64,000 nt of DNA, from assembly GCA_030535235.1 (NCBI GenBank), contig JAUNCL010000004.1:45666-109665 (forward strand). Direction: 5' to 3'. Positions 42,887-50,969 of the stretch are shown here, one piece after another. Source of the stretch: Bacillota bacterium (lineage in GTDB: Bacteria > Bacillota > Clostridia > Oscillospirales > Oscillospiraceae). The notes below the pieces were generated by a model. The model had not been told where the DNA came from, ran no database searches, and saw only the letters and a list, made by a program, of their open reading frames with translations. Made by a program: the position numbers and the translations under genes. How positions within the stretch are numbered: position 1 is the first letter of the stretch; each line of letters begins with the position of its first letter.

Positions 42887-43272
42887 GCTGGCTCATCGCT
42901 CTGCTGGCCGGGACGGTCACCGGCATCCTCTCCGCCTTTGGCATCGGGGGCGGCTCCCTCCTCCTCATCTACCTGACCGCCTTCGCCGGGGTCAGTCAGC
43001 ACGCCGCCCAGGGCATTAACCTGCTGTACTTCCTCCCGGCCGCCGCCGCTGCCCTCCCCACCCACAAGAAAAACGGGCTCCTGGAAAAGAAGAGCATCCT
43101 CCCCGCCATTCTGGCCGGGCTGGTTGCCGCCGCCGCCACGGCCCTGCTGTCCAACAGCCTGGACACCCGGCTCCTCCGCAAGCTCTTCGGCCTCTTCCTC
43201 CTGTATATCGGCCTGCGGGAGCTCTTCCGCCGGGACAAACCCAAAGACACAGAAAAGCCCACCCGGGAATGA
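42883..43272 (+). CDS. TauE/SafE (TSUP) transporter, second half
   Basis: 129 residues, about four hydrophobic segments. LLAGTVTGILSAFGIGGGS repeats the glycine-rich signature of the first half, then GINLLYFLPAAAAALP and a C-terminal KLFGLFLLYIGLRELF. Starts within the stop of the preceding gene. The charged tail ends after residue 115. Confidence 0.85.
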   Translation: MSWLIALLAGTVTGILSAFGIGGGSLLLIYLTAFAGVSQHAAQGINLLYFLPAAAAALPTHKKNGLLEKKSILPAILAGLVAAAATALLSNSLDTRLLRKLFGLFLLYIGLRELFRRDKPKDTEKPTRE

Positions 43273-43285
43273 CCGGATGGGCTTT
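43254..43285. terminator. Terminator overlapping the TauE stop
   Basis: Arms AAAGCCCANCCGG and CCGGNTGGGCTTT with the TGA stop in the loop. It lies between convergent genes and can serve both. Confidence 0.7.
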
Positions 43286-43302
43286 CGTTCTGTTTGCGTT
43301 TG

Positions 43303-45063
43303 TTATGCCGCTGCTTTCTTGCCCCAGATTTTTCTCATCACGATGAGAGCGCAGATCATCAGCACGATGGCGATGGGCAGGGCGAAGGCGGCGGTGGGCA
43401 CGAAGCCGGCGATGATGTAGCTGATAAAGCTCACCACCGCCACGGTAATGGCGTAGGGAAGCTGGGTGGAGACATGGCTCACGTGGTCGCACTGGGCGCC
43501 GGCGGAGGCCATGATGGTGGTGTCGGAAATGGGAGAGCAGTGGTCACCGCAGACAGCGCCGGCCATGCAGGCGGAGATGCAGACCACGGACAGGGGGTTG
43601 TCCATGGGGAAGACGCTCTGGACGATGGGGATCAGCATACCAAAGGTGCCCCAGCTGGTGCCGGTGGCGAAAGCCAGCAGGCAGCCAATGAGGAAGACGA
43701 TGGCGGGCAGGACAGCCTGGAAGCTGGCAGCGTTGCTGTAGACAAAGTCACGGACAAAGTACTTGGCCCCCAGGGAGTCGGTCATGCTCTTCAGACTCCA
43801 GGCGAAGGTCAGGATCAGGATGGCGGGGACCATGGCCTTGAAACCGTCGGGGATACAGGCCATCATGTCGCTGAACTTCATGGTGCGGCGGATGAGATAG
43901 TAAATAAAGGTGAAGACCAGGGCAAAGGCGGAACCCAGCATCAGGCCCACGGAGGCGTCGGAGTTGGAAAACGCCTCGATGAAGCCGGCCCCCTCAAAGA
44001 AGCCGCCGGAGTAGATCATGCCGATGACGCAGCAGACCACCAGGGCAATGATGGGCAGGACCAGGTCGATGACACGACCCTTTTCGCTGGCCTCCTCGGC
44101 CTCCATGGTGGCATAGGGATTCTTGCCGGAGAAGAGGTCGCTGTTCTCCATGGCGTTCTTCTCATGCTTGGCCATGGGACCGTAATCGATCCGCAGGATG
44201 GACAGGCCCACCATCATCAGAATGGTCAGAATGGCGTAGAAGTTGAAGGGAATGGCCTTGATGAACAGGGACAGACCCTGGCCGTCCTCCGCAAAGCCGG
44301 CCACGGCGGCGGCCCAGGAGGAGATGGGAGCGATGATGCAGATGGGGGCGGCGGTAGCATCGATGAGGTAGGCCAGCTTGGCACGGGAAATGTTGTGCTT
44401 ATCGGTCACAGGCCGCATGACGCTGCCCACGGTGAGGCAGTTGAAATAGTCGTCGATGAAGATCAGGCAGCCCAGGACCACCGTGGCCAGCTGAGCGCCC
44501 ACACGGGACTTGATATTTTTCTGGGCCCAACGGCCAAAGGCAGCGGAGCCGCCGGCCCGGTTCATCAGGCAGACCATCGCGCCCAGAATCACCAGGAAGA
44601 TCAGGATACCCATGTTGTAACTGTCGGTGACAGACCCCACGATACCGTCGCTGAAGACATGGAGGACGGTGCCCTCAAAGCTGAAGTTGGAGTAGAGCAA
44701 GCCGCCCACCAGGATACCGATAAAGAGGGAGGAATAGACCTCCTTGGTGATCAGGGCCAGGGCGATGGCGATGATGGGGGGCAGCAGGGCCCAGAGGGTG
44801 TTGTAGAACTGGCTGGGGGACTCCACATAGCCGGTCCCCTCACAGGACGGGCAGACGAAGGTCCCGCCGCAGTCCTCGCAGGCCTCGTCGTGGCCGTAGC
44901 AGGTCATGCACAGGCCCACGCCGCCGCAGTCCTGGCACTCGATCATTTTGGTTCCGGGTTCTTCGGTGGGATCCCCGGCGGCAAAGGCTGTGGCGGACAT
45001 GCCCACCGCCAGCACCACCAGCACCGCCAGCAAGGGCAGCAGGCGCCGTAAGGTTCTTCTCAT
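43303..45063 (-). CDS. NhaC-family Na+/H+ antiporter with N-terminal extracytoplasmic zinc-ribbon; lysine-riboswitch controlled
   Basis: 586 residues. A signal-like segment at 1-29 (LLPLLAVLVVLAVGMSATAF) is followed by four CxxC pairs at about 40-75 (CQDCGGVGLC, CMTC, CEDCGG, CPSCEGTG), a DnaJ-like zinc-ribbon that should lie outside the membrane. A 12-TM antiporter core follows (GCLIFIDDYFNCLTVGSVMR, APICIIAPISSW, GTSWGTFGMLIP, CGDHCSPISDTTIM). The last two are typical of the NhaC family. The leader is a lysine riboswitch, so lysine uptake or efflux is the likely job. ATG at 45063 has CAGGAGAG upstream. Confidence 0.9.
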   Translation of the reverse strand: MRRTLRRLLPLLAVLVVLAVGMSATAFAAGDPTEEPGTKMIECQDCGGVGLCMTCYGHDEACEDCGGTFVCPSCEGTGYVESPSQFYNTLWALLPPIIAIALALITKEVYSSLFIGILVGGLLYSNFSFEGTVLHVFSDGIVGSVTDSYNMGILIFLVILGAMVCLMNRAGGSAAFGRWAQKNIKSRVGAQLATVVLGCLIFIDDYFNCLTVGSVMRPVTDKHNISRAKLAYLIDATAAPICIIAPISSWAAAVAGFAEDGQGLSLFIKAIPFNFYAILTILMMVGLSILRIDYGPMAKHEKNAMENSDLFSGKNPYATMEAEEASEKGRVIDLVLPIIALVVCCVIGMIYSGGFFEGAGFIEAFSNSDASVGLMLGSAFALVFTFIYYLIRRTMKFSDMMACIPDGFKAMVPAILILTFAWSLKSMTDSLGAKYFVRDFVYSNAASFQAVLPAIVFLIGCLLAFATGTSWGTFGMLIPIVQSVFPMDNPLSVVCISACMAGAVCGDHCSPISDTTIMASAGAQCDHVSHVSTQLPYAITVAVVSFISYIIAGFVPTAAFALPIAIVLMICALIVMRKIWGKKAAA

Positions 45064-45080
45064 ATCGTTTCTCTCCTGTC

Positions 45081-45113
45081 TAAAAAATAAAGTCATGGCT
45101 CTGCCATGACTTC
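45081..45113 (-). terminator. Riboswitch-controlled terminator
   Basis: Minus-strand stem AAGTCATGGC/GCCATGACTT with a 3-nt loop, then TATTTTTT. It stands between the riboswitch and the antiporter start, so it should stop transcription conditionally. Confidence 0.85.
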
Positions 45114-45300
45114 ACCCAGGATGAACCCACGACAGCGCTCCGCCCCATCCGGGGCGACAGTCTGAGGGATATTATCCCACAGCCCGGCTTCGGGGCGTTC
45201 AGGACCGCTCCAAAACCTCGGCGAAGCCCCCTTTCCCCCTCTCCGGTTCCTGTCCCTTTGGAGAGCGGTACTCTTGACCCTCGCGCCTCTATCATGCTTT
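45111..45300 (-). ncRNA. Lysine riboswitch (L-box)
   Basis: Minus-strand RNA contains, in order, GATAGAGGCGCGAGGGTCAA, AGAGTACC, GGGGGAAAGGGGGCTTCGCC and GAGG. These fit the L-box consensus AGAGGNGC...AGUA and GGAAAGGG...CGCCGAAG. Later GGGCTGTGGGATAATATCCC and GCCCCGGATGGGGC form stems. The promoter precedes it and a terminator follows it, the usual arrangement for lysine-induced termination. The long gene-free gap at 45064-45420 is thereby explained. Confidence 0.85.
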
Positions 45301-45306
45301 TTCACC

Positions 45307-45334
45307 ATCGTACCATTCTTTTAAAAAAAGTCAA
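45307..45334 (-). promoter_or_regulatory. Promoter of the riboswitch-antiporter unit
   Basis: Minus-strand TTGACT, 16 nt, TACGAT, immediately before the riboswitch. Confidence 0.65.
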
Positions 45335-45364
45335 CCTTTTTTCCTGTTTTTCGACACTTTGTTT

Positions 45365-45395
45365 GCAAAAACAATGAGGACGGCTTTTGCCGTCC
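45365..45395 (-). terminator. Terminator after the DUF4330 gene
   Basis: Stem GGACGGC with an AAAA loop and GCCGTCC, followed on the minus strand by CTCATTGTTTTTG. Confidence 0.75.
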
Positions 45396-45420
45396 CCGTG
45401 TTTTTGCTTTAGCCTGCGGG

Positions 45421-45951
45421 TTATTGGGTCCCCAGTCTCTCACAGGAGAGGATGGTGCCGTTTTCCAACTCGAAGGTAGTGGTCTTGACAATGTGGCTTT
45501 TGCCCACACGGATCTCCTGGGTGCCCAGCTTGCTGGTCAGGTTATCCGTCACCGTGGCCTCAATGGTAAAGACCAGGTCATAGGTCCCTGCCCGGTCATA
45601 CTTCACGCTGGACAGACCGCCGTAGCTGTTCTCCCGGAGGGCGGCGTCGTCGTTCTCGATCAGGGTGCCCTCCACTGCCGTCACATAGCCCTCCAGCATT
45701 TCGCCGGAGGCAATGAGCTGACTGGGGCCCTTCTCCAGTTCATTCCGGATGAAGGTATAGACCCCTTCCTCCACACCGTCCACCTGCACCGTGAAGACCA
45801 CAGGCTGACCCTCGCCGGCCAGGCCGCCTTCCTGGCCGCCCTTCAGCTTAAGCCCCAGCAGGGCCACCACCGCCACGATCAATACAATGACGATCAGATC
45901 AATGATGTTCAGCTTGCCAAAAAGCTTTCCTTTTTTATCGATGATACTCAT
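45421..45951 (-). CDS. DUF4330 membrane-anchored protein
   Basis: 176 residues. One transmembrane segment at about 17-35 (IIDLIVIVLIVAVVALLGLKL) after a short basic N-terminus (KKGKLFGKLN), then an extracellular beta-rich part. This is the DUF4330 architecture, common in clostridia and cyanobacteria, of unknown function. It is divergent from the GT4-CsaB gene; DUF4330 genes are often near CsaB-type genes in clostridia, which hints at a shared envelope role (recollection, not checked). Confidence 0.8.
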   Translation of the reverse strand: MSIIDKKGKLFGKLNIIDLIVIVLIVAVVALLGLKLKGGQEGGLAGEGQPVVFTVQVDGVEEGVYTFIRNELEKGPSQLIASGEMLEGYVTAVEGTLIENDDAALRENSYGGLSSVKYDRAGTYDLVFTIEATVTDNLTSKLGTQEIRVGKSHIVKTTTFELENGTILSCERLGTQ

Positions 45952-45967
45952 TCGTTACCTCCGTTGC

Positions 45968-45996
45968 TTGACCATTTTTCTAAACCATTGTATAAT
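45968..45996 (+). promoter_or_regulatory. Promoter of the GT4-CsaB gene
   Basis: TTGACC, 17 nt, TATAAT, 41 nt before the ATG. Confidence 0.8.
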
Positions 45997-46037
45997 ATTA
46001 TGCTGTATTGTACAAGTCTTTTTTCGGAGGATTCCCC

Positions 46038-48257
46038 ATGAAAGTGCTTCACCTCATCAGCGGCGGCGACACCGGCGGCGCGAAGACCCATGTTCATACT
46101 TTGCTGGCGGGACTCTCCTCCCGGATCCAGGTGAAGATGGTCTGCTTCACCGAGGGACCATTCACGCAGGAAGCCCGTGAACTGGGCATCGACACAGAGG
46201 TTTTCTCCGGCCATAACATCCTCACCATCCTGAGGAAGCTCACCCGGCTGGTCCGGGAGGAGGGCTTCGACATCATCCACAGCCACGGCGCCCGGGGCAA
46301 CATGATGGCCGCCCTTCTGGGCAAAAAAACCGGGCTGCCCACGGTCTCCACCGTCCACAGCGACTACCGGCTGGACTATCTGGGGCGTCCCGTTTCACGG
46401 CTGACCTACGGCAGCATCAATACCCTGGCCCTGCGTCAGATCGACTACCGCATCGGCGTATCCGACGCCATGGTGGACCTGCTCATCTCCCGGGGCTTTG
46501 ACCCGGAAAAGCTCTTCGCCATCTACAATGGCCTGGACTTCACCCCCAGAACCCCCACCATGAGCCGGGAGGCATACTTCCGCTCCGTGGGGCTGGAGGC
46601 CGACGAGACCTGCGTGGTGGCCGGCATCGCCGCCCGCCTGAACCCCGTTAAGGATATCGCCACCCTCATCCGGGGCTTTGCCCTGGCCCACAAGGAATTC
46701 CCCGCCCTGCGGTTGCTCATCGCCGGCGACGGCGAGGAGATGAACAACCTGAAGGCGCTGGCAGCCGAGCTGGGGGTATCCAGGGAGGTCTGCTTCGCCG
46801 GCTGGATCTCGGACACCGACTCCTTCTACCACGCCATCGACATCAACACCCTGACTTCCATCTCCGAGACCTTCCCCTACGCCCTCACCGAGGGCGCCCG
46901 GGCGGCCCTCCCCACGGTCAGCAGCAAGGTAGGGGGCGTGTCCTACCTCATCGACCACGGGGCCAACGGCTTTCTGTTCCGGCCCGGGGACGCGGAGGCC
47001 CTGGCCGATCACCTGCTCACCCTGGCAAGAAATCCCGACCTGCGGGAAACCATGGGCCGCCGGCTCTACGAAAAGGCCGACCAGGAGTTCTCCATCGAAG
47101 CCACCCTCCGCCGGCAGTTGGATATCTACGAGGCCATCCTCCGGTATGAACAGAAGGGCAGAGACCAGGTGGTCATCTGCGGGGCCTACGGCCGGGGAAA
47201 CGCCGGCGACGACGCTATCCTGCTGGCCATCCTCACGGAGCTGCGGACCATCGACCCGAATCTGTCCTTCCGGGTCTTCTCCCGGAACCCCGCGGAGACC
47301 AGGCTGCGCTACCGGGTCAACTCCTTTTATATCTTCAACATCTTCCAGGCGGTCCGCTTCTTCAAGAAGGCCAAGCTGTCCATCAACGGCGGCGGCTCCC
47401 TGATGCAGGACATCACCAGCTCCCGGTCCCTGTGGTTCTATCTGTGGACCCTGTCTGCCGCCAAGCGCCACGGCTGCCCGGTGATCATGTACGGCTGCGG
47501 CATCGGCCCCATCCACAACCAGGGAAACCGACTCCGGGCCGCCAAGATCATCAACCGCTACGTGGACACCATCACCCTCCGGGACCCCAACTCCCTGAAA
47601 GAACTGGAGTCCATGGGGATCGACAAACCCAGGATCACCCTGTCGGCGGACACCACCGTCATCCTCCCCCCTGCCCCCGAAGAGGTCATCGACGGCATCC
47701 TGGAGAGCCGGGGCATCCCCGCCAAGGGGAACTATGTGGCCTTCGCCCTGCGGCCCTGGCCCAACTTTGAGTCAAAACTGGCCCACATCGCCGCCGCCGC
47801 CGACTACGTGTACGAAACTCACGGCATGATCCCCCTGTTCTTTCCCCTGGAACCCCGGCTGGACGTGGACGCCTCCAGACGAGTCATCCGCCGCATGAAA
47901 GCCCCCCATTACCTGATCACCGACGGCTACTCCGTCGGACAGACGATCGGCATCCTCTCCCGGATGAAGGCCGTGGTCTCCATGCGGCTCCACGGTCTCA
48001 TTTTCGCCGCCGGACAGGGGGTTCCCCTGGTGGGAATCGTCTATGACCAGAAGGTCAGCTCTTTCCTGTCCTACATCGGGCAGGACCTCTATGAGGACCT
48101 GGGCAGCCTCACAGCGGACAGCCTGTGTACCCTCATCGACCAGGCTCTGGAACGGGGCAAGGACCCTCAGTTCCTCTCCGAGAGCGTGGCCAAGCTCCAC
48201 CGGATGGAAGCCGTGAACCGGCAGGTGGTGGAGGAATACGTGAAAAAGAACCCCTGA
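46038..48257 (+). CDS. Glycosyltransferase 4 fused to CsaB-type polysaccharide pyruvyl transferase
   Basis: 739 residues. Residues about 1-370 are a GT4 (GT-B) glycosyltransferase (HLISGGDTGGAKTHVHTLLA, HSHGARGNMMAALLG, LIAGDGEEMNNL, SISETFPYALTEGARAALP). Residues about 375-739 are a CsaB domain (ICGAYGRGNAGDDAILLAIL, LSINGGGSLMQDITSS, YGCGIGPIHN, VSMRLHGLIFAAG). CsaB adds ketal pyruvate to the secondary wall polymer that SLH domains bind. Fusion to a glycosyltransferase suggests polymer synthesis and pyruvylation are linked. ATG at 46038 has CGGAGGA. Cytosolic, no signal peptide. Confidence 0.92.
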   Translation: MKVLHLISGGDTGGAKTHVHTLLAGLSSRIQVKMVCFTEGPFTQEARELGIDTEVFSGHNILTILRKLTRLVREEGFDIIHSHGARGNMMAALLGKKTGLPTVSTVHSDYRLDYLGRPVSRLTYGSINTLALRQIDYRIGVSDAMVDLLISRGFDPEKLFAIYNGLDFTPRTPTMSREAYFRSVGLEADETCVVAGIAARLNPVKDIATLIRGFALAHKEFPALRLLIAGDGEEMNNLKALAAELGVSREVCFAGWISDTDSFYHAIDINTLTSISETFPYALTEGARAALPTVSSKVGGVSYLIDHGANGFLFRPGDAEALADHLLTLARNPDLRETMGRRLYEKADQEFSIEATLRRQLDIYEAILRYEQKGRDQVVICGAYGRGNAGDDAILLAILTELRTIDPNLSFRVFSRNPAETRLRYRVNSFYIFNIFQAVRFFKKAKLSINGGGSLMQDITSSRSLWFYLWTLSAAKRHGCPVIMYGCGIGPIHNQGNRLRAAKIINRYVDTITLRDPNSLKELESMGIDKPRITLSADTTVILPPAPEEVIDGILESRGIPAKGNYVAFALRPWPNFESKLAHIAAAADYVYETHGMIPLFFPLEPRLDVDASRRVIRRMKAPHYLITDGYSVGQTIGILSRMKAVVSMRLHGLIFAAGQGVPLVGIVYDQKVSSFLSYIGQDLYEDLGSLTADSLCTLIDQALERGKDPQFLSESVAKLHRMEAVNRQVVEEYVKKNP

Positions 48258-48270
48258 GAACGCAAAGAAA

Positions 48271-48305
48271 AGCGGTCTTCCCTGTGTCGTTGGGGAAGAC
48301 CGCTT
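48271..48305. terminator. Bidirectional terminator
   Basis: Arms AAGCGGTCTTCCC and GGGAAGACCGCTT between convergent genes. Confidence 0.8.
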
Positions 48306-48317
48306 CACTTATCGTTC

Positions 48318-48977
48318 TCAGGGCTGTTCTATGCTGGCCACCAGGTCAGACAGAGCGCCCTGGATGCCCTCCATGTCGCTCTCAGCCATGGAGAAGGAGG
48401 CACGGGCGTCATCCAGCTCCTTTTCCGCCGTCAACAGAGAAGACCGAAGGTCCTGCTGGAGCTTGTCGCAGCGGCTCTGGATCTCCAGCACCCAGCGGAC
48501 CGCCTCGGCGCGGATCTCCGCCGCCTTGACCTGGGCCTCCTGGATGGTGACCTGGGCCCGCTCGTGGGCGGTCACCTCGATGTCCCCGGCAGTGTTCTTG
48601 ATCCTCTGCCAGGACTGGGCGTCGGGGGTCAGCTCGCCGATGGTCCTGCGGAGGCTTACAGCCTCGGTCTCCACCTGGGACAGGGCTTCCTCCTTTTCCG
48701 CCAGCCGCTCCTTCAGCCGGGCCAACTCCTCCTCCAGGTCCCGGCGGATGGCCTCCGCCCTCTGCGCCTGCTGCTCCAACTGCCGCAGACGGTCCTCCGC
48801 CTGGGTACGGGCTGTCTTCTCCTCCTCCAGGGCGGCGGCGGTGGAATCTCTCTCCGCCTGGAGGGCGTCCTTCTCCTCCTGGTGTTCCCGGGTGACCCGC
48901 TCGAAGTAATCCAATACGTCCTGGCGGTGGAAGCCGCCGATGGCTGCGCTGCGGAACTGACCTGCGTTTTCGTTCAT
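48318..48977 (-). CDS. DivIVA-domain coiled-coil protein
   Basis: 219 residues. The N-terminal segment GGFHRQDVLDYFERVTREHQ (about 14-33) resembles the membrane-binding start of DivIVA/GpsB. Residues about 30-120 are a long heptad-rich coiled coil (Glu/Arg/Leu), and a second helical part spans about 135-215. DivIVA proteins mark poles or septa and organise wall synthesis. Short compared with polar scaffolds in actinobacteria but like the clostridial type. Promoter at 49019-49047. Confidence 0.8.
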   Translation of the reverse strand: MNENAGQFRSAAIGGFHRQDVLDYFERVTREHQEEKDALQAERDSTAAALEEEKTARTQAEDRLRQLEQQAQRAEAIRRDLEEELARLKERLAEKEEALSQVETEAVSLRRTIGELTPDAQSWQRIKNTAGDIEVTAHERAQVTIQEAQVKAAEIRAEAVRWVLEIQSRCDKLQQDLRSSLLTAEKELDDARASFSMAESDMEGIQGALSDLVASIEQP

Positions 48978-49018
48978 AGCAAATTCCTCCTGAAAGGAAA
49001 TGTTTCGTCATTTTTTTC

Positions 49019-49047
49019 ATTTTATCATATCCCCCGCCGCAATACAA
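49019..49047 (-). promoter_or_regulatory. Promoter of the DivIVA-type gene
   Basis: Minus-strand TTGTAT, 17 nt, TAAAAT. Confidence 0.65.
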
Positions 49048-49097
49048 TCTTTTTCCGCACCGGTTTCGGGAACTTACCGGCCAAACAGGATATTTCA

Positions 49098-49126
49098 TTG
49101 ACGGACTGCCGGGACGATGATATAAT
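49098..49126 (+). promoter_or_regulatory. Promoter of the methyltransferase-ECF-truA unit
   Basis: TTGACG, 17 nt, TATAAT. The 70-nt leader holds a small hairpin (GGTTCT...AGAACC at 49166-49186). Confidence 0.75.
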
Positions 49127-49204
49127 GTTATGATTTTATATTGGTATTGACCATGACTACGTCAGGTTCTTCTCTCAGGAGAACCGTGTGATAGAAGAAA
49201 GGGA

Positions 49205-50074
49205 ATGGATATGTGGGCATCGACTGGTTGGAAAGACTATGAGCTGCTGGACTGCGGCAGAGGAGAGAAGCTGGAGCGCTGGGGAAACTACGTCCTGGTG
49301 CGCCCCGACCCCCAGGCCATTTGGAACACCCCCCGCCGGCACCCCGGCTGGAAAAAATTCGACGCCCGGTACGCCCGGTCCAACACCGGCGGCGGCCAGT
49401 GGGTGAAGAAGGACCTGCCCCAGCGCTGGCAGGTGAAGTACAGGGAGCTGACCCTCAACGTCAAGCCCATGAACTTCAAGCACACCGGCGTCTTCCCGGA
49501 GCAGGCCGCCAACTGGGACTTCGCCATGGACCAGATCCGGCAGGCCGGGCGGCCCATCAGCGTCCTGAACCTCTTTGCCTACACCGGGGCCGCCACCATC
49601 GCCTGCGCCGCCGCCGGGGCCTCTGTCTGCCATGTGGACGCCGCCAAGGGCATGGTGAGCTGGGCCAGGGAGAACGCCAAAAGCTCCGGCCTGGAGGACG
49701 CCCCCATCCGCTGGATCGTGGATGACTGCGCCAAGTTCGTGGAGCGGGAGATCCGCCGGGGCCGCCGCTATGACGCAGTCATCATGGATCCCCCCTCCTA
49801 TGGCCGGGGACCCTCCGGCGAGATCTGGAAGCTGGAGGAAAACCTCTACCCCTTCCTGGAGCTGGTGGTCCAGGTTCTGTCCGACCAGCCCCTCTTCTTC
49901 CTCATCAACTCCTACACCACCGGCCTGGCCCCCTCGGTCCTGACCTACATGATGGAGACTCTGCTGACCAAAAAGCACGGCGGCCACACCGTCAGCGACG
50001 AGCTGGGCCTGCCCGCCACGGACAGCGGTCTCATCCTCCCCTGCGGCGCCTCCGGCCGGTGGACCAGCAAATAA
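49205..50074 (+). CDS. SAM-dependent rRNA methyltransferase-like protein (RlmI/RlmK family)
   Basis: 289 residues. SAM-binding motif NLFAYTGAATIACAAAGASV (about residue 123) with the following HVDAAKGMVSWARENAK, and the catalytic-type DPPSYGRGPSGEIW (about 196). Preceded by KHTGVFPEQAANW, as in the PF10672 family of 23S rRNA methyltransferases. The PUA domain of RlmI is missing. The exact base modified is unknown. Two ATGs six bases apart; the second (49211) has better SD spacing. First of a long operon. Confidence 0.88.
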   Translation: MDMWASTGWKDYELLDCGRGEKLERWGNYVLVRPDPQAIWNTPRRHPGWKKFDARYARSNTGGGQWVKKDLPQRWQVKYRELTLNVKPMNFKHTGVFPEQAANWDFAMDQIRQAGRPISVLNLFAYTGAATIACAAAGASVCHVDAAKGMVSWARENAKSSGLEDAPIRWIVDDCAKFVEREIRRGRRYDAVIMDPPSYGRGPSGEIWKLEENLYPFLELVVQVLSDQPLFFLINSYTTGLAPSVLTYMMETLLTKKHGGHTVSDELGLPATDSGLILPCGASGRWTSK

Positions 50075-50086
50075 AGAGGTAAGCCA

Positions 50087-50929
50087 ATGAGTACGATCAT
50101 CAAAGCGGAAAACCTGACCTTCTCCTACCCCGACGAGCCCGCCGGTCATCCCCCGGTGCTGAAAAACATCAACCTGGAGATCGAGTCCGGTTCCTTCGTG
50201 GCCATTCTGGGCCACAACGGCTCGGGAAAATCCACCCTGGCCAAGCACATCAACGCCCTGCTGACCCCCACCGAGGGCAAGCTCTGGGTGGAGGGTCTGG
50301 ACACCGCCGACCCGGACAATCTCCTGGACATCCGGGGCAAGGTGGGCATGGTCTTCCAGAACCCCGACAACCAGATCGTGGCCAGCGTGGTGGAGGAGGA
50401 CGTGGCCTTCGGCCCGGAAAACATGGGCGTCCCCCCCAAGGAGATCCGCCAGCGGGTGGACACCGCCCTGAAGATGGTGGGTATGTACGACCTGCGGGAA
50501 CACTCCCCCCACCTCCTCTCCGGCGGCCAGAAGCAGCGGGTGGCCATCGCCGGTATCATCGCCATGATGCCCCGGTGCATCGTCCTGGACGAGGCCACCG
50601 CCATGCTGGATCCTGTAGGCCGGCGGGAGACCGTGGACACCATCAAGACCTTAAACGAAAAGTACGGCATGACGGTGGTCCTCATCACCCACCACATGGA
50701 CGAGGCCGCCCAGGCCCAGCGGCTCATCGTCATGGCCGGGGGGCAGATCATCGACGACGGCCCGCCCCGGGAGGTCTTTCAGCATGTGGACACCCTGCGG
50801 GCCTCCGGTCTGGCCGTACCCGAGACCGTGGCCCTGCTCTATGAGCTCCGCCGGGAGGGGCTGAACGTCCCCCTGGACGCCCTCAGCGACGAGGACTGCG
50901 CCGCCGTCCTGGCCGGTCTGCTGAAATGA
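50087..50929 (+). CDS. ecfA1: ECF transporter ATPase A1
   Basis: Energises vitamin or metal ECF transporters by ATP hydrolysis. 280 residues with Walker A GHNGSGKSTLA (about 42-52), Q-loop MVFQNPDNQ (diagnostic for EcfA), signature LLSGGQKQRVAIAG, Walker B CIVLDEATAMLD and LITHHMDEA. Forms a module with the next two genes. SD AAAGAGG-like before the ATG. Confidence 0.97.
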   Translation: MSTIIKAENLTFSYPDEPAGHPPVLKNINLEIESGSFVAILGHNGSGKSTLAKHINALLTPTEGKLWVEGLDTADPDNLLDIRGKVGMVFQNPDNQIVASVVEEDVAFGPENMGVPPKEIRQRVDTALKMVGMYDLREHSPHLLSGGQKQRVAIAGIIAMMPRCIVLDEATAMLDPVGRRETVDTIKTLNEKYGMTVVLITHHMDEAAQAQRLIVMAGGQIIDDGPPREVFQHVDTLRASGLAVPETVALLYELRREGLNVPLDALSDEDCAAVLAGLLK

Positions 50930-50969
50930 CCCGGAGGGCCAACCTACGAAAGCAAATGAGGAAAGTATC

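Noticed and set aside
43294-45051. 585-codon open frame antisense to the antiporter
   Set aside because: Gly/His/Asp-rich with no motif; antisense shadow of the NhaC gene.
45995-46037. Possible minus-strand promoter of the DUF4330 gene
   Set aside because: TTGTAC and TATACA-like elements occur but at 15-nt spacing; not convincing.
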